The notes under the pieces were generated by a model that ran no database searches, was not told where the DNA came from, and was given only the letters and a program-made list of their open reading frames with translations. A stretch of 64,000 nt of DNA from Nitrospiraceae bacterium. Lineage in GTDB: Bacteria > Nitrospirota > Thermodesulfovibrionia > UBA6902. This document shows positions 9,326 to 17,585 of the stretch, piece after piece. Where the stretch lies: positions 1 to 64,000 of the forward strand of contig QZJG01000042.1 of assembly GCA_003599275.1 (NCBI GenBank). Reading direction: 5' to 3'. Position 1 is the stretch's first letter. Each line of letters begins with the position of its first letter. The position numbers and the translations under genes were made by a program.

Positions 9326-11143
9326 ATGGCTCCCGTCACCGCTGGTATCAGAGGTTTGTCTTCCATAATGCATGAACGGCCGGGTATCCTGTCTTCTGAA
9401 GAAACAGACTGTTTATATAATGCGGTTAAATCCGGGGGGTGGCATGCAGGGCTTAACAAGTTTGCCGGGACCATCCCGTTCTACAGGTTTCATCCTTTTT
9501 CGCGCATCCTCAGGACCAGACAGGCGGGGTGGAAATTTCTCCTCGACCTGCATGGACTGGAAAACGTCCTTGTTTACGATACGACTTTCGGCACAGTGAC
9601 AGAGACCCTTTCCCATCACTGTAAGACTGTGCATGCGATGCACCATGACAACCGGATAGTCAGTTGCATGATTTCCAGACTAAAAGAGAACAACATCGGT
9701 AATGTGAAATTTAATGCATTCGACAGGGCCGGTCTCCTGCCGTTTCGGGACGGCTTTTTTGATCTTGTCATCCTGCACAATGTATCATGCGAAAGTCTCG
9801 GGCACTGGAGCCTGAAAGGACTTCTCGTGGAAGTAAAAAGGAACCTCAAGGGCTCAGGTACACTATTTCTGTCATTCGAGAGTAATACAGGCTTGTCACG
9901 GATGTTGCGAAGAGTATCGCAGGGTAAAGGAGGACTCGTAAGATCGGCACCCGGTGCCTTTTCTTTTAATCAGGTAAAGAGGATGCTGAAGGCTCTGGAA
10001 TTTAAGAACATTAAGACTTACGCAGCATATCCGTCTCTCCATGATTTCAGGGAAATTTCATACATGGATACTTCGGGGAAACTTAATGTAGTGCGTAATT
10101 TTAAAGACAGTTTAAGAGGAAGAGACAGGTTTGCGCCGGCATTTATTTTCATGGCTGACGGGGTCGACAAAAAAGATTTTATTGAAAGATTTTATGATTT
10201 CAACAAAAGGCAATATAAGCCGTCCAGATATATCATAAGCGGCCGGCAGGTTATAGTTCTCGGCGGAGACGGTCCCCCCGGGTCCTCCGGCGATGTCATA
10301 AAATTACCTCTTACACAAAGGGCCGTCGGCTATTGCGACCATAATTTCGGCATGCTGGCCCATCTGAGAGGTCTTCAACATCCCGTCTCCGACATGGTCC
10401 CCGGACCGCTGAAAAAAGGCTCTTTTGAAAGCCAGCATTTATTTATTGAGAAGAAGGTCCCCGGCGTTGCAGTAGATGAGCAGGGAGAGATCTTTGACAG
10501 GGCCTTCCCGCATGTTCTGGATTTTATTATTGACTTTCACGGGAAGATCAACAGGCGGCTTAAAGTCGGGGACTTTTTGATGGAGAAATTGCTGACTGCT
10601 TACTTCGAGCCTCTGAAGGATATACTGAGCGGCGCATGCAGCGAACAGCTTGAAGCCCTTGAATGCTGTCTGAAAGGTGGATTGACAGGTAGAGAGTTGC
10701 CCCTGGTGATACAGCACGGAGATTTTAAACTTGAGAATGTCCTCATCGACCCGAACGGCTTTTCGGTTAAAAACATTATAGACTGGGATTTATCCGAGGA
10801 AGAGGGACTTCCCTTTCTCGACATTATCCACCTCCTGACTTCCAGACGGAGGGTCCTTGAGAGTAGAAAGCTCGAAGATATCATTATCGATATTGTTATC
10901 CCTCTTGATTTTGACGCCGTGGAGAGGCAGGCTATATGCAGATACAGGGATGCTTTATCTGCGGACCCGGAGCTTCTTGCCCCGTTGTCCGTTTTTTACT
11001 GGCTCCACCATATAACCAAACGGGTCCGCTGCTCCCTGACAAAAATACACCCTGAGTGGATTGAAAATAACGTCATGACCCCCCTGAGACTTGCAAACTC
11101 ACTTTATATTAAGAGGGGAATGTTTCCTGAAACTGCAAGGTAA
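9326..11143 (+). CDS. methyltransferase-like domain fused to aminoglycoside-phosphotransferase-like kinase
   Basis: The 605-residue protein joins two folds. Residues about 65-200 resemble a class I SAM methyltransferase (GLENVLVYDTTFGTVTETL, then DGFFDLVILHNV), but the glycine-rich motif I is degenerate. Residues about 270-590 resemble APH/choline-kinase enzymes, with the catalytic loop HGDFKLENVLID near 463 and the metal aspartate in IIDWDLSEEEG near 488. It would act in the cytoplasm, perhaps phosphorylating a sugar or alcohol. A TTG at 9317 would add three residues and overlap the upstream gene by 8 nt; I use ATG 9326 as the simpler choice. No substrate is evident. Confidence 0.75.
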   Translation: MAPVTAGIRGLSSIMHERPGILSSEETDCLYNAVKSGGWHAGLNKFAGTIPFYRFHPFSRILRTRQAGWKFLLDLHGLENVLVYDTTFGTVTETLSHHCKTVHAMHHDNRIVSCMISRLKENNIGNVKFNAFDRAGLLPFRDGFFDLVILHNVSCESLGHWSLKGLLVEVKRNLKGSGTLFLSFESNTGLSRMLRRVSQGKGGLVRSAPGAFSFNQVKRMLKALEFKNIKTYAAYPSLHDFREISYMDTSGKLNVVRNFKDSLRGRDRFAPAFIFMADGVDKKDFIERFYDFNKRQYKPSRYIISGRQVIVLGGDGPPGSSGDVIKLPLTQRAVGYCDHNFGMLAHLRGLQHPVSDMVPGPLKKGSFESQHLFIEKKVPGVAVDEQGEIFDRAFPHVLDFIIDFHGKINRRLKVGDFLMEKLLTAYFEPLKDILSGACSEQLEALECCLKGGLTGRELPLVIQHGDFKLENVLIDPNGFSVKNIIDWDLSEEEGLPFLDIIHLLTSRRRVLESRKLEDIIIDIVIPLDFDAVERQAICRYRDALSADPELLAPLSVFYWLHHITKRVRCSLTKIHPEWIENNVMTPLRLANSLYIKRGMFPETAR

Positions 11144-11206
11144 AGCTTATAGCTTAAGATTGACGGCTGATATTTTCAGCTTCTCTGTTCGACTGGGAAA
11201 ATCGAA

Positions 11207-12661
11207 GTGATAAAGAAATTTCTGAATCAATCGTTAGTATATTTCATAGGTAATGCACTGAACAGGCTCGGTGTATTTGTTCTGCTCCCTCTTTATACCA
11301 ACTATTTGACTCCTGCGGATTTCGGGACTCTGGAGCTGGTACTGGTGACCGTCGCCTTTGTCAGGGCACTTGTTGCCATGAGGATAGGGCACGCGACCGT
11401 AAGATTTTATTTTGAGTATGACGAGGAAAATGAGAGAAAGAAACTTATCAGCACATCTCTTCTTGCCACGGCATTGTGGAGTTTGCTTCTTGTTGTCGCC
11501 CTTATAATTGTCTCCAGTTATATTTCCAGGATTGTCAGCGGCTCCGAAGCCAATTATACGTTATTCATTCTCGGGTTCTCAGTTATGTTTTTCGAGGTAA
11601 TCAGCGAGATACCTTTTGCCTTTCTGAGGGCCAGAGAGCAGTCGGTGCTTTATGTAGTCAGCTCCTTGTCGCAGCTGATATTGAGGGTATCCTTAAATGT
11701 TTATATCATTAAATACATGAACGGCGGATTGAATGGGATCCTGACGGGCAATATGATAAGCGCAGCCCTGGTGTGGCTCGGACTGGTTATTTTTATTTTG
11801 AGATATTCCGGAATTCATTTTGATATCCCGAAATTGAAAGACCTCTGGAAGTATTGCTATCCTCTTGTTATTGCCGCTGTTCCGGGAGTGGCGGTCCGCA
11901 ATGCAGACAGGCTTTTCCTGGGCTGGTTCACAAGTCTCGAAGCCGTCGGCCTCTATGCTCTGGCATTCAGGTTCGGGTTGGCATTGAGGAATTTTATATT
12001 GGAGCCGTTTCAGCTGGGGTTCGGCCCCTTCAGGTTCAAGATAATGAACAGGGACGACGCTCAGGTCGTATACTCCAGACTCATGACATATTTTTTCCTT
12101 GCGGTCTCCTTTACCGCCCTCATATTGTCTGTCTTTTCCAGGGAGATTATCGAGGCGATGTCGTCGGAGTCTTACAGGAGCGCATATAAAGTCGTTCCGC
12201 TTATCGTGCTTTCCACTGTTATTCAGGGCATTACATATATAACTCAAACCGGGCTGCTTGTTGAAAAAAGGACCCGCTACTTCCCGTATATTTCCGGGGT
12301 AACCGCCGTAGCCAATGTCCTGGCGCTTTATATTTTTATTCGCTTCTTCGGCATTTACGGCGCAGGCATTGCGCTTGTAATTACCTCTGTCGTCGAAACA
12401 GCGCTGACATTCAAGTTCTCCCAGAAAATGTACAAGGTAAATTATGAGTACGCGAGGATCGTGAAGATCTTCGTTGCGGCTTTATCAGTCTATTTAGTGG
12501 CGACATTTGCCCCGGGGACAGACACAGGCGGGAGGTTTCTCATAAAGACAGGACTGATATTGTCCTTCCCGGTGCTCCTTTTTATGTTTAAATTTTATAC
12601 CGGATATGAAACAGAAAAAATATCCGCGGTGCTTGCAGCCATGAGGTTTACGAGGAGGTAA
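11207..12661 (+). CDS. polysaccharide flippase (Wzx/MOP superfamily)
   Basis: The 484-residue, very hydrophobic protein has about 12-14 predicted membrane helices and starts with the typical flippase signature LVYFIGNALNRLGVFVLLPL followed by YTNYLTPADFGTLEL. Such proteins move lipid-linked oligosaccharide units across the inner membrane, so it is the likely export step for the units assembled by the four glycosyltransferases downstream. The frame starts with GTG at 11207 after a 63-bp gap that shows no clear promoter; a weak GGGAAAATCGAA is the only ribosome-site candidate. The next gene follows after 1 bp. Confidence 0.88.
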   Translation: MIKKFLNQSLVYFIGNALNRLGVFVLLPLYTNYLTPADFGTLELVLVTVAFVRALVAMRIGHATVRFYFEYDEENERKKLISTSLLATALWSLLLVVALIIVSSYISRIVSGSEANYTLFILGFSVMFFEVISEIPFAFLRAREQSVLYVVSSLSQLILRVSLNVYIIKYMNGGLNGILTGNMISAALVWLGLVIFILRYSGIHFDIPKLKDLWKYCYPLVIAAVPGVAVRNADRLFLGWFTSLEAVGLYALAFRFGLALRNFILEPFQLGFGPFRFKIMNRDDAQVVYSRLMTYFFLAVSFTALILSVFSREIIEAMSSESYRSAYKVVPLIVLSTVIQGITYITQTGLLVEKRTRYFPYISGVTAVANVLALYIFIRFFGIYGAGIALVITSVVETALTFKFSQKMYKVNYEYARIVKIFVAALSVYLVATFAPGTDTGGRFLIKTGLILSFPVLLFMFKFYTGYETEKISAVLAAMRFTRR

Positions 12662-12662
12662 A

Positions 12663-13850
12663 ATGGTTATTGGAAGTTCTGCCAGGAAACTGGCCAAGAA
12701 GATTATTCCGGCAGTCGTTCTGAAAAACCTTACAGGGCTTTCCAGTGCCGTAAATTCATATTATCCCGAGTACCTGTTCGGCAATGGAAGGATAAACAAA
12801 CTCAGAAGCGTAAGCATAGAAGTCACGTTCAGATGCAATTGCAGGTGCCAGATGTGTCCGCTCTACGGAATACACACCGGAGGCGGTGAAGCCCTCGTCC
12901 GGTCCATGAAGGAGAAGGAGGAATTGACCGTTGAAGAATTCAGGGGGCTGTTCAAAGGACTGCGGGATCTCGGCACGCGGTCGGTCCATTTCACGGGAGG
13001 CGAGGCGTTCCTCAGAAAGGATATGCTTGATATTACCTGCCTTGCAAGGGAGGCGGGACTTGAAGTCTCTTTTACATCAAACGGCGGGCTGCTGACAAGA
13101 GAGATCGCAAAAAGAGTTGTTGAACTCGGGGTAAACAGCATCATTATCTCTCTTGACGGGCCGAAAGAGATACATGAGGACATCAGGAAGGCCAGGGTCT
13201 TCGGCAGAATCATGGAGGCTGTTGACTGGATAAATGAGGAAAAAAGAAGGCAGAACAGGCAAAAGCCTGAAATTAATTTCCTCTGCACCGTGTCCGCTCT
13301 GAATCAGAACCACCTCGGTGACCTCGTGGAAATTGCGAAAGGGAAAAATGTTCCTCTTACAATAGACCCCATAATCTTTACGTCCGACGACATTGTTAAA
13401 GATTCAAAAGAGATATTGCAGGGAGGGTTTGCAAAACAGGAAAGTTTTTTAATGCCGGATGAAATAGGGAAGGTGGACATAGATCTGCTGGAAAAAGAAT
13501 TGGAGGCGGTCTCCGATAACGCCAATAAACTGGATCATCAGGTATACGTATCTTTGGCCCGCAAAAAGACAAGAAGGAAATTTTTTTCAGACCCGGCCTA
13601 CAGCGTAGTAAATAAATGTTTTGCGCCGTGGTATTCATGCAGAATAGACCCTTACGGGAATGTCTATCCGTGCTCTCTTTCGGTAAATATGGGCAATATA
13701 AGAGAGCATGCGATCGGGGACATCATAAATGGCGACCAATTTGTGAGTTTCAGAAACAAGCTCAAAAATAAAAAGCTCCTGCCGTTTTGCAGCAAGTGCT
13801 GCATCCTTTACTCTCATCATAAATTCTGGAACTTTTTGCCTGCGATATGA
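12663..13850 (+). CDS. radical SAM/SPASM domain protein
   Basis: The 395-residue protein has the radical SAM cluster motif CNCRCQMC (a CxxxCxxC arrangement within EVTFRCNCRCQMCPLYG, about residues 56-66), the GGEA substrate/SAM element HFTGGEAFLRKDM near 110 and a C-terminal SPASM-type region with CFAPWYSCRIDPYGNVYPC and a final CSKCC. It therefore binds one SAM-cleaving 4Fe-4S cluster and at least one auxiliary cluster. In exopolysaccharide loci such enzymes may modify sugars or peptides; the reaction is not deducible. ATG 12663 follows GAGGAGGTAA, a strong site overlapping the flippase stop. It overlaps the next gene by ATGA. Confidence 0.85.
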   Translation: MVIGSSARKLAKKIIPAVVLKNLTGLSSAVNSYYPEYLFGNGRINKLRSVSIEVTFRCNCRCQMCPLYGIHTGGGEALVRSMKEKEELTVEEFRGLFKGLRDLGTRSVHFTGGEAFLRKDMLDITCLAREAGLEVSFTSNGGLLTREIAKRVVELGVNSIIISLDGPKEIHEDIRKARVFGRIMEAVDWINEEKRRQNRQKPEINFLCTVSALNQNHLGDLVEIAKGKNVPLTIDPIIFTSDDIVKDSKEILQGGFAKQESFLMPDEIGKVDIDLLEKELEAVSDNANKLDHQVYVSLARKKTRRKFFSDPAYSVVNKCFAPWYSCRIDPYGNVYPCSLSVNMGNIREHAIGDIINGDQFVSFRNKLKNKKLLPFCSKCCILYSHHKFWNFLPAI

Positions 13851-15241
13851 TCATCAAAAAACGTATTCTGCTTTTTTCATTTCTCCTTGTCAGCCTGTCA
13901 GTGTTGATCTTTTTTGCGCTGATCATACCCGGTAATAAACGCGAGCCGTATATTTCTCCATATCCGGAGGGGAAAAATTTTGTATTTACAATTACCGATG
14001 ACGCACATGACCAGACGGTGGAGAAAATAAAACCGGTATATGACCTGCTTTATGAATTGGGGTTAAAAACGACAATCGCAGTCTATGTAAGAGAACCGGC
14101 CCGGAATAACGGGATCCCCGATTTCGAACTGGGCTCTTTAAGCCGGGAAGAAAGGATTGAATTTATAAACGACAGTCTCAGTCTTAAAGGCGATACCCTT
14201 CAGCAGCAGGATTATCTGGATTATATCAGGGAGCTCAAAAGGAGGGGGTTCGAGATTGCAATACATACCGCTTCCGCCGGAAACGATTTGCGGGATGAAA
14301 CAATTAAAGCCTATGAGGAATACAGGGATATATTCGGCGAATATCCAGGCATGAACATCATGCATTCCAATAATCTTGAAAATGCATACTGGGGACACAA
14401 GGTCTTCGGCCCGGGAGTGATCAGGTGGGTCACGGAGAATGTGATTGGCGCTATTTACCCGAAAGCGAAATTTCCTTTTCAGGGAGAAGAGCAGGGCAGC
14501 CCGTATTTCTGGGGCGATATATTAAAAGAAAAGACAAAATATGTCAGGATGTGGGGGACCCATGATATAAATACCTTGAAGATCAACCCTTCAATGCCGT
14601 ACCATGACCCACAAAAACCGTATGTGAATTACTGGTTTTCGTTTTCAGAGGGACATACGAGAAAAATGTTCAACAAACTCTTAAACGACAAAAACATAGA
14701 AAAGTTATGTAAAGAAAGAGGCGCGTCAATAGTCTATACCCATTTTGCCTCCGGTTTTTCAAGGAGATCTGCCGACGGCAGCTATGTTGTGGATCCAGCC
14801 TCGAAAACGCAGCTTGCAAAACTTTCACAACGTAAAGACGGCTGGTTTGTGCCTGTCTCGGAACTGCTGGACAGACTGCTTTTGATGAAAAACGTCGTGC
14901 TTTCTGAAACAGCCTCAGCAGTAGTGGTGTCGAATTTCAACGACTCGGCAGTTCCCGGCGTAACGCTGATAGCGGAACCTGATTTCCGGTATTATGATGA
15001 AAACGGGAACCAATTGAAGCCGGATGAAGATGGAGAGATAATTGTTGGAGATATCCCGGCTCATGGGAACGCGGCTTTATATAAAAACGCCGATAACCTG
15101 AGGCCGGGAAGAGACGAGCTTTCCCGCTCAATTCAGCATCGCGAAGCCCCTCAAGCCGGAGCTGAGCCTGGAAGGTTTGAATATGCCAGACTGGTGCTGA
15201 ACCGGGGGTGGGTCTGGCTGACAACGACGGTTGACTGGTGA
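13847..15241 (+). CDS. membrane-anchored polysaccharide-deacetylase-like protein
   Basis: The 464-residue protein has an N-terminal membrane anchor (about 7-27) and a NodB-like fold in the periplasm. The first motif is recognisable (FVFTITDDAHD near residue 45) and IAIHTASAGN near 140 corresponds to the histidine motif, but the usual second histidine of HxxxH is missing. A separate, beta-rich C-terminal part (about 345-464) looks like a small sandwich domain. The protein may be a deacetylase with altered metal binding or a non-catalytic carbohydrate binder. It starts inside the stop of the radical SAM gene (ATGA), and its stop overlaps the next GTG start. Confidence 0.65.
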   Translation: MIIKKRILLFSFLLVSLSVLIFFALIIPGNKREPYISPYPEGKNFVFTITDDAHDQTVEKIKPVYDLLYELGLKTTIAVYVREPARNNGIPDFELGSLSREERIEFINDSLSLKGDTLQQQDYLDYIRELKRRGFEIAIHTASAGNDLRDETIKAYEEYRDIFGEYPGMNIMHSNNLENAYWGHKVFGPGVIRWVTENVIGAIYPKAKFPFQGEEQGSPYFWGDILKEKTKYVRMWGTHDINTLKINPSMPYHDPQKPYVNYWFSFSEGHTRKMFNKLLNDKNIEKLCKERGASIVYTHFASGFSRRSADGSYVVDPASKTQLAKLSQRKDGWFVPVSELLDRLLLMKNVVLSETASAVVVSNFNDSAVPGVTLIAEPDFRYYDENGNQLKPDEDGEIIVGDIPAHGNAALYKNADNLRPGRDELSRSIQHREAPQAGAEPGRFEYARLVLNRGWVWLTTTVDW

Positions 15242-16365
15242 GGACTGACAGAATGACATCCATTCCGATCTTATATCTCAATTACTCAATGGAGGTGGGG
15301 GGCATAGAAACGCTCATCCGGGAATTTATTTCCAGGCTTAACGGGGACGGATACCTGCCTTCCGCATGCGTGTTCAAAGGGGGGGGCAGTCTTGAAAAGG
15401 GACTTGTATCGGAAGGCATACAGGTCTTTGACCTTGAGAAGAAAGAAGGAATAGACATTGCATTGATATATAAATTGAGAAGGCTGTTCAGGGAAAATGA
15501 TATAAGGATCCTCCACACCCATAATTATTCCGCATGGCTTTACGGCGTCCTGGCTTCAACGGGACTTGACAGATTGCGACATATTCATACGGAGCATTCC
15601 AATGTCTCAAAAAGCAGAAGGGCGTGGGCTGAGAAGACGCTCGGTTTTTTCACTGACAGGATTGTCTGCGTCTCCGGTGATGTTAAGAGGTCAATGATCG
15701 AGAGGCAGGGTATCTCTGAAAAGAGACTTGCAGTAATTTACAATGGAGTCGATACTGACAGATTTTCCCCCTCGCCTGAGAAGAGGAGTTTATGCAGAAA
15801 GCAGCTTGGAATAGGAGGCGATGTTCCGGTAGCAGGGATTGTAGCGAGACTGCACCCGGTTAAGAATCACGCGTCCCTTCTTAATGCGTTTTCTATTATC
15901 AGAAGGAGCATCAGTGGCGCAGTGCTGTTGATCGTGGGTGACGGGGAATTAAAGGGCGATCTGTTGAACAGGACCCGCGAGATGGGACTTGAGGGCCAGG
16001 TCATATTTTCAGGAGAGAGGCAGGACATACCGGAGCTGCTTAACGCAATGGATGTATTTGTGTTGCCGTCTGTGAGCGAAGGACACAACATGAGCCTGAT
16101 CGAGGCAATGTCAACCGGCCTCCCGGCTGTAGCTACGGGTGTCGGCGGCAACAGGGAAGTTGTTTCAGACGGAATTACAGGCTATCTTGTGCCCTCAAAT
16201 ACCCCCACTGAACTTGCGGACAAGATCATGTGCCTGATGAAGGGACCGGGTCATGCGACAGAGATGGGAAAGAAAGCAAGAGAAATGGTCATTGATAAGT
16301 TCAGCGTCCGGAAAATGATGGAAGACTATAAGGCAGTTTATTGGCAGATGCACTTTGGGAATTAA
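15238..16365 (+). CDS. glycosyltransferase family 4
   Basis: The 375-residue GT-B protein shows the two Rossmann halves: SMEVGGIETLIREF at the N-terminus and, in the second half, VIYNGVDTDRFSP, VAGIVARLHPVKNH, LLIVGDGELKGDL and the E-x7-E nucleotide-sugar motif in SEGHNMSLIEAMSTGLPAV. It transfers a sugar retaining anomeric configuration, at the cytoplasmic face. The frame begins GTG 15238, overlapping the previous stop (GTGA); ATG 15253 is an alternative start. A G8 tract lies near 15379-15386. The donor and acceptor sugars cannot be told from sequence. Confidence 0.9.
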   Translation: MRTDRMTSIPILYLNYSMEVGGIETLIREFISRLNGDGYLPSACVFKGGGSLEKGLVSEGIQVFDLEKKEGIDIALIYKLRRLFRENDIRILHTHNYSAWLYGVLASTGLDRLRHIHTEHSNVSKSRRAWAEKTLGFFTDRIVCVSGDVKRSMIERQGISEKRLAVIYNGVDTDRFSPSPEKRSLCRKQLGIGGDVPVAGIVARLHPVKNHASLLNAFSIIRRSISGAVLLIVGDGELKGDLLNRTREMGLEGQVIFSGERQDIPELLNAMDVFVLPSVSEGHNMSLIEAMSTGLPAVATGVGGNREVVSDGITGYLVPSNTPTELADKIMCLMKGPGHATEMGKKAREMVIDKFSVRKMMEDYKAVYWQMHFGN

Positions 16366-16374
16366 TGCCTTCAA

Positions 16375-17583
16375 ATGAATATCCTGATATTTACAAATCT
16401 TTTCCCGAATCCTGAACAGCCGCTGAGAGGGAACTTTGTCGCCAATATGGTGCAGGAAGTAAGCAGGCTTGCCGTTACCTCTGTTGTCTCTCCGCTTCCG
16501 TGGTTCCCTGGGCTGAACGGCAGAGGGACCGGGCCAATAAGACTGAATAAGGAGTGGGGTCAGTTTTCCCGCGTGCCTGATTTCAGCAGGTGGAACGGTC
16601 TGGATGTGTATTACCCTAAATATCCTTTCATACCCGTGGTTTCAAGGGCGATTCAGCCGTCGCTTATTGCATTAAGCGTTTCCGGGGTGGTCAACAGGCT
16701 GATAGAAGAGAAAAAGATAGATGTGATCAGCGGTCACTGGATATATCCCGATTGTGTTTCCGCTGTGAAAATAGGAAAAAAGAAAGGGATCCCTACGGTC
16801 ATTACGGCGCGCGGCTGCGACATCAATCTTTACGGCGGATACAGGTTCAGAAAACCGCAGATTGAATGGGCGCTGCAAAATGCCGAAAAGATAACAGCAG
16901 TGAGCAACGCCCTTGCAGAGCGGATATGCAGGGATTTCCGGATAAGCGAGAAGAAGGTCGCGGTCATTTTAAACGGTGTTGACAGGGCCAGGTTCAACTA
17001 CATCAGCGAAAGTGAAAAGATAAAAGATAATATCGGGCTTGAGAGGGGGAAGAAATACCTTCTCTTTATAGGACAGCTTCATGAAGTCAAGGGCGTTCAT
17101 TACCTCATCGAGGCATTGCACATACTCAGCAACAGGAAGAAGCTGTTTTTTGAAACCATTCTCATCGGCAGCGGCCCGCAGAGGATGGAGATTGAACATT
17201 CAATAAAAGAAAAAGGACTTGCCGGACGCGTTTATCTCAAAGGCAATAAGCCGAATGAAGAAATCCCTCTCTGGATGAATGCCTGCGACGTCTTGTGTCT
17301 GCCGAGCAAAAGGGAAGGCATGCCCAATGTTGTTTTGGAAGGCCTTTCATGCGGGCTCCCGGTAGTAGCGAGCAGGACCGGCGGTATCCCTGAAGTTGTA
17401 AATGACAATAACGGAATACTTGTGGAAGCACAGAATGCCCCGGAACTTGCAAATGCATTGGAGACAGCATTCCGGAAGGATTGGAACAGGGAGGACATTT
17501 CATCCGGGATGGAACAGTTTTCATGGGGAAAAACAGCGAAATCATATTTGAGAATTTTTGAAGAGGTCCTCAGGGGAAGATAA
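16375..17583 (+). CDS. glycosyltransferase family 4
   Basis: The 402-residue protein begins MNILIFTNLFPNPEQPLRGN, a common GT4 opening, and has VISGHWIYPD, VILNGVDRARF, LLFIGQLHEVKGVHYLIEAL and the C-terminal LCLPSKREGMPNVVLEGLSCGLPV, which contains the E-x7-E motif. It is a retaining glycosyltransferase of the cytoplasmic membrane face. It lies 9 bp after another GT4 and 2 bp before the amidotransferase, so all three are in one unit. No signal or membrane anchor is seen. Confidence 0.9.
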   Translation: MNILIFTNLFPNPEQPLRGNFVANMVQEVSRLAVTSVVSPLPWFPGLNGRGTGPIRLNKEWGQFSRVPDFSRWNGLDVYYPKYPFIPVVSRAIQPSLIALSVSGVVNRLIEEKKIDVISGHWIYPDCVSAVKIGKKKGIPTVITARGCDINLYGGYRFRKPQIEWALQNAEKITAVSNALAERICRDFRISEKKVAVILNGVDRARFNYISESEKIKDNIGLERGKKYLLFIGQLHEVKGVHYLIEALHILSNRKKLFFETILIGSGPQRMEIEHSIKEKGLAGRVYLKGNKPNEEIPLWMNACDVLCLPSKREGMPNVVLEGLSCGLPVVASRTGGIPEVVNDNNGILVEAQNAPELANALETAFRKDWNREDISSGMEQFSWGKTAKSYLRIFEEVLRGR

Positions 17584-17585
17584 TT

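Noticed and set aside
8833-9474. - strand frame of 213 residues across the 7681-9326 junction
   Set aside because: It spans two clear + strand genes and has no recognisable domain.
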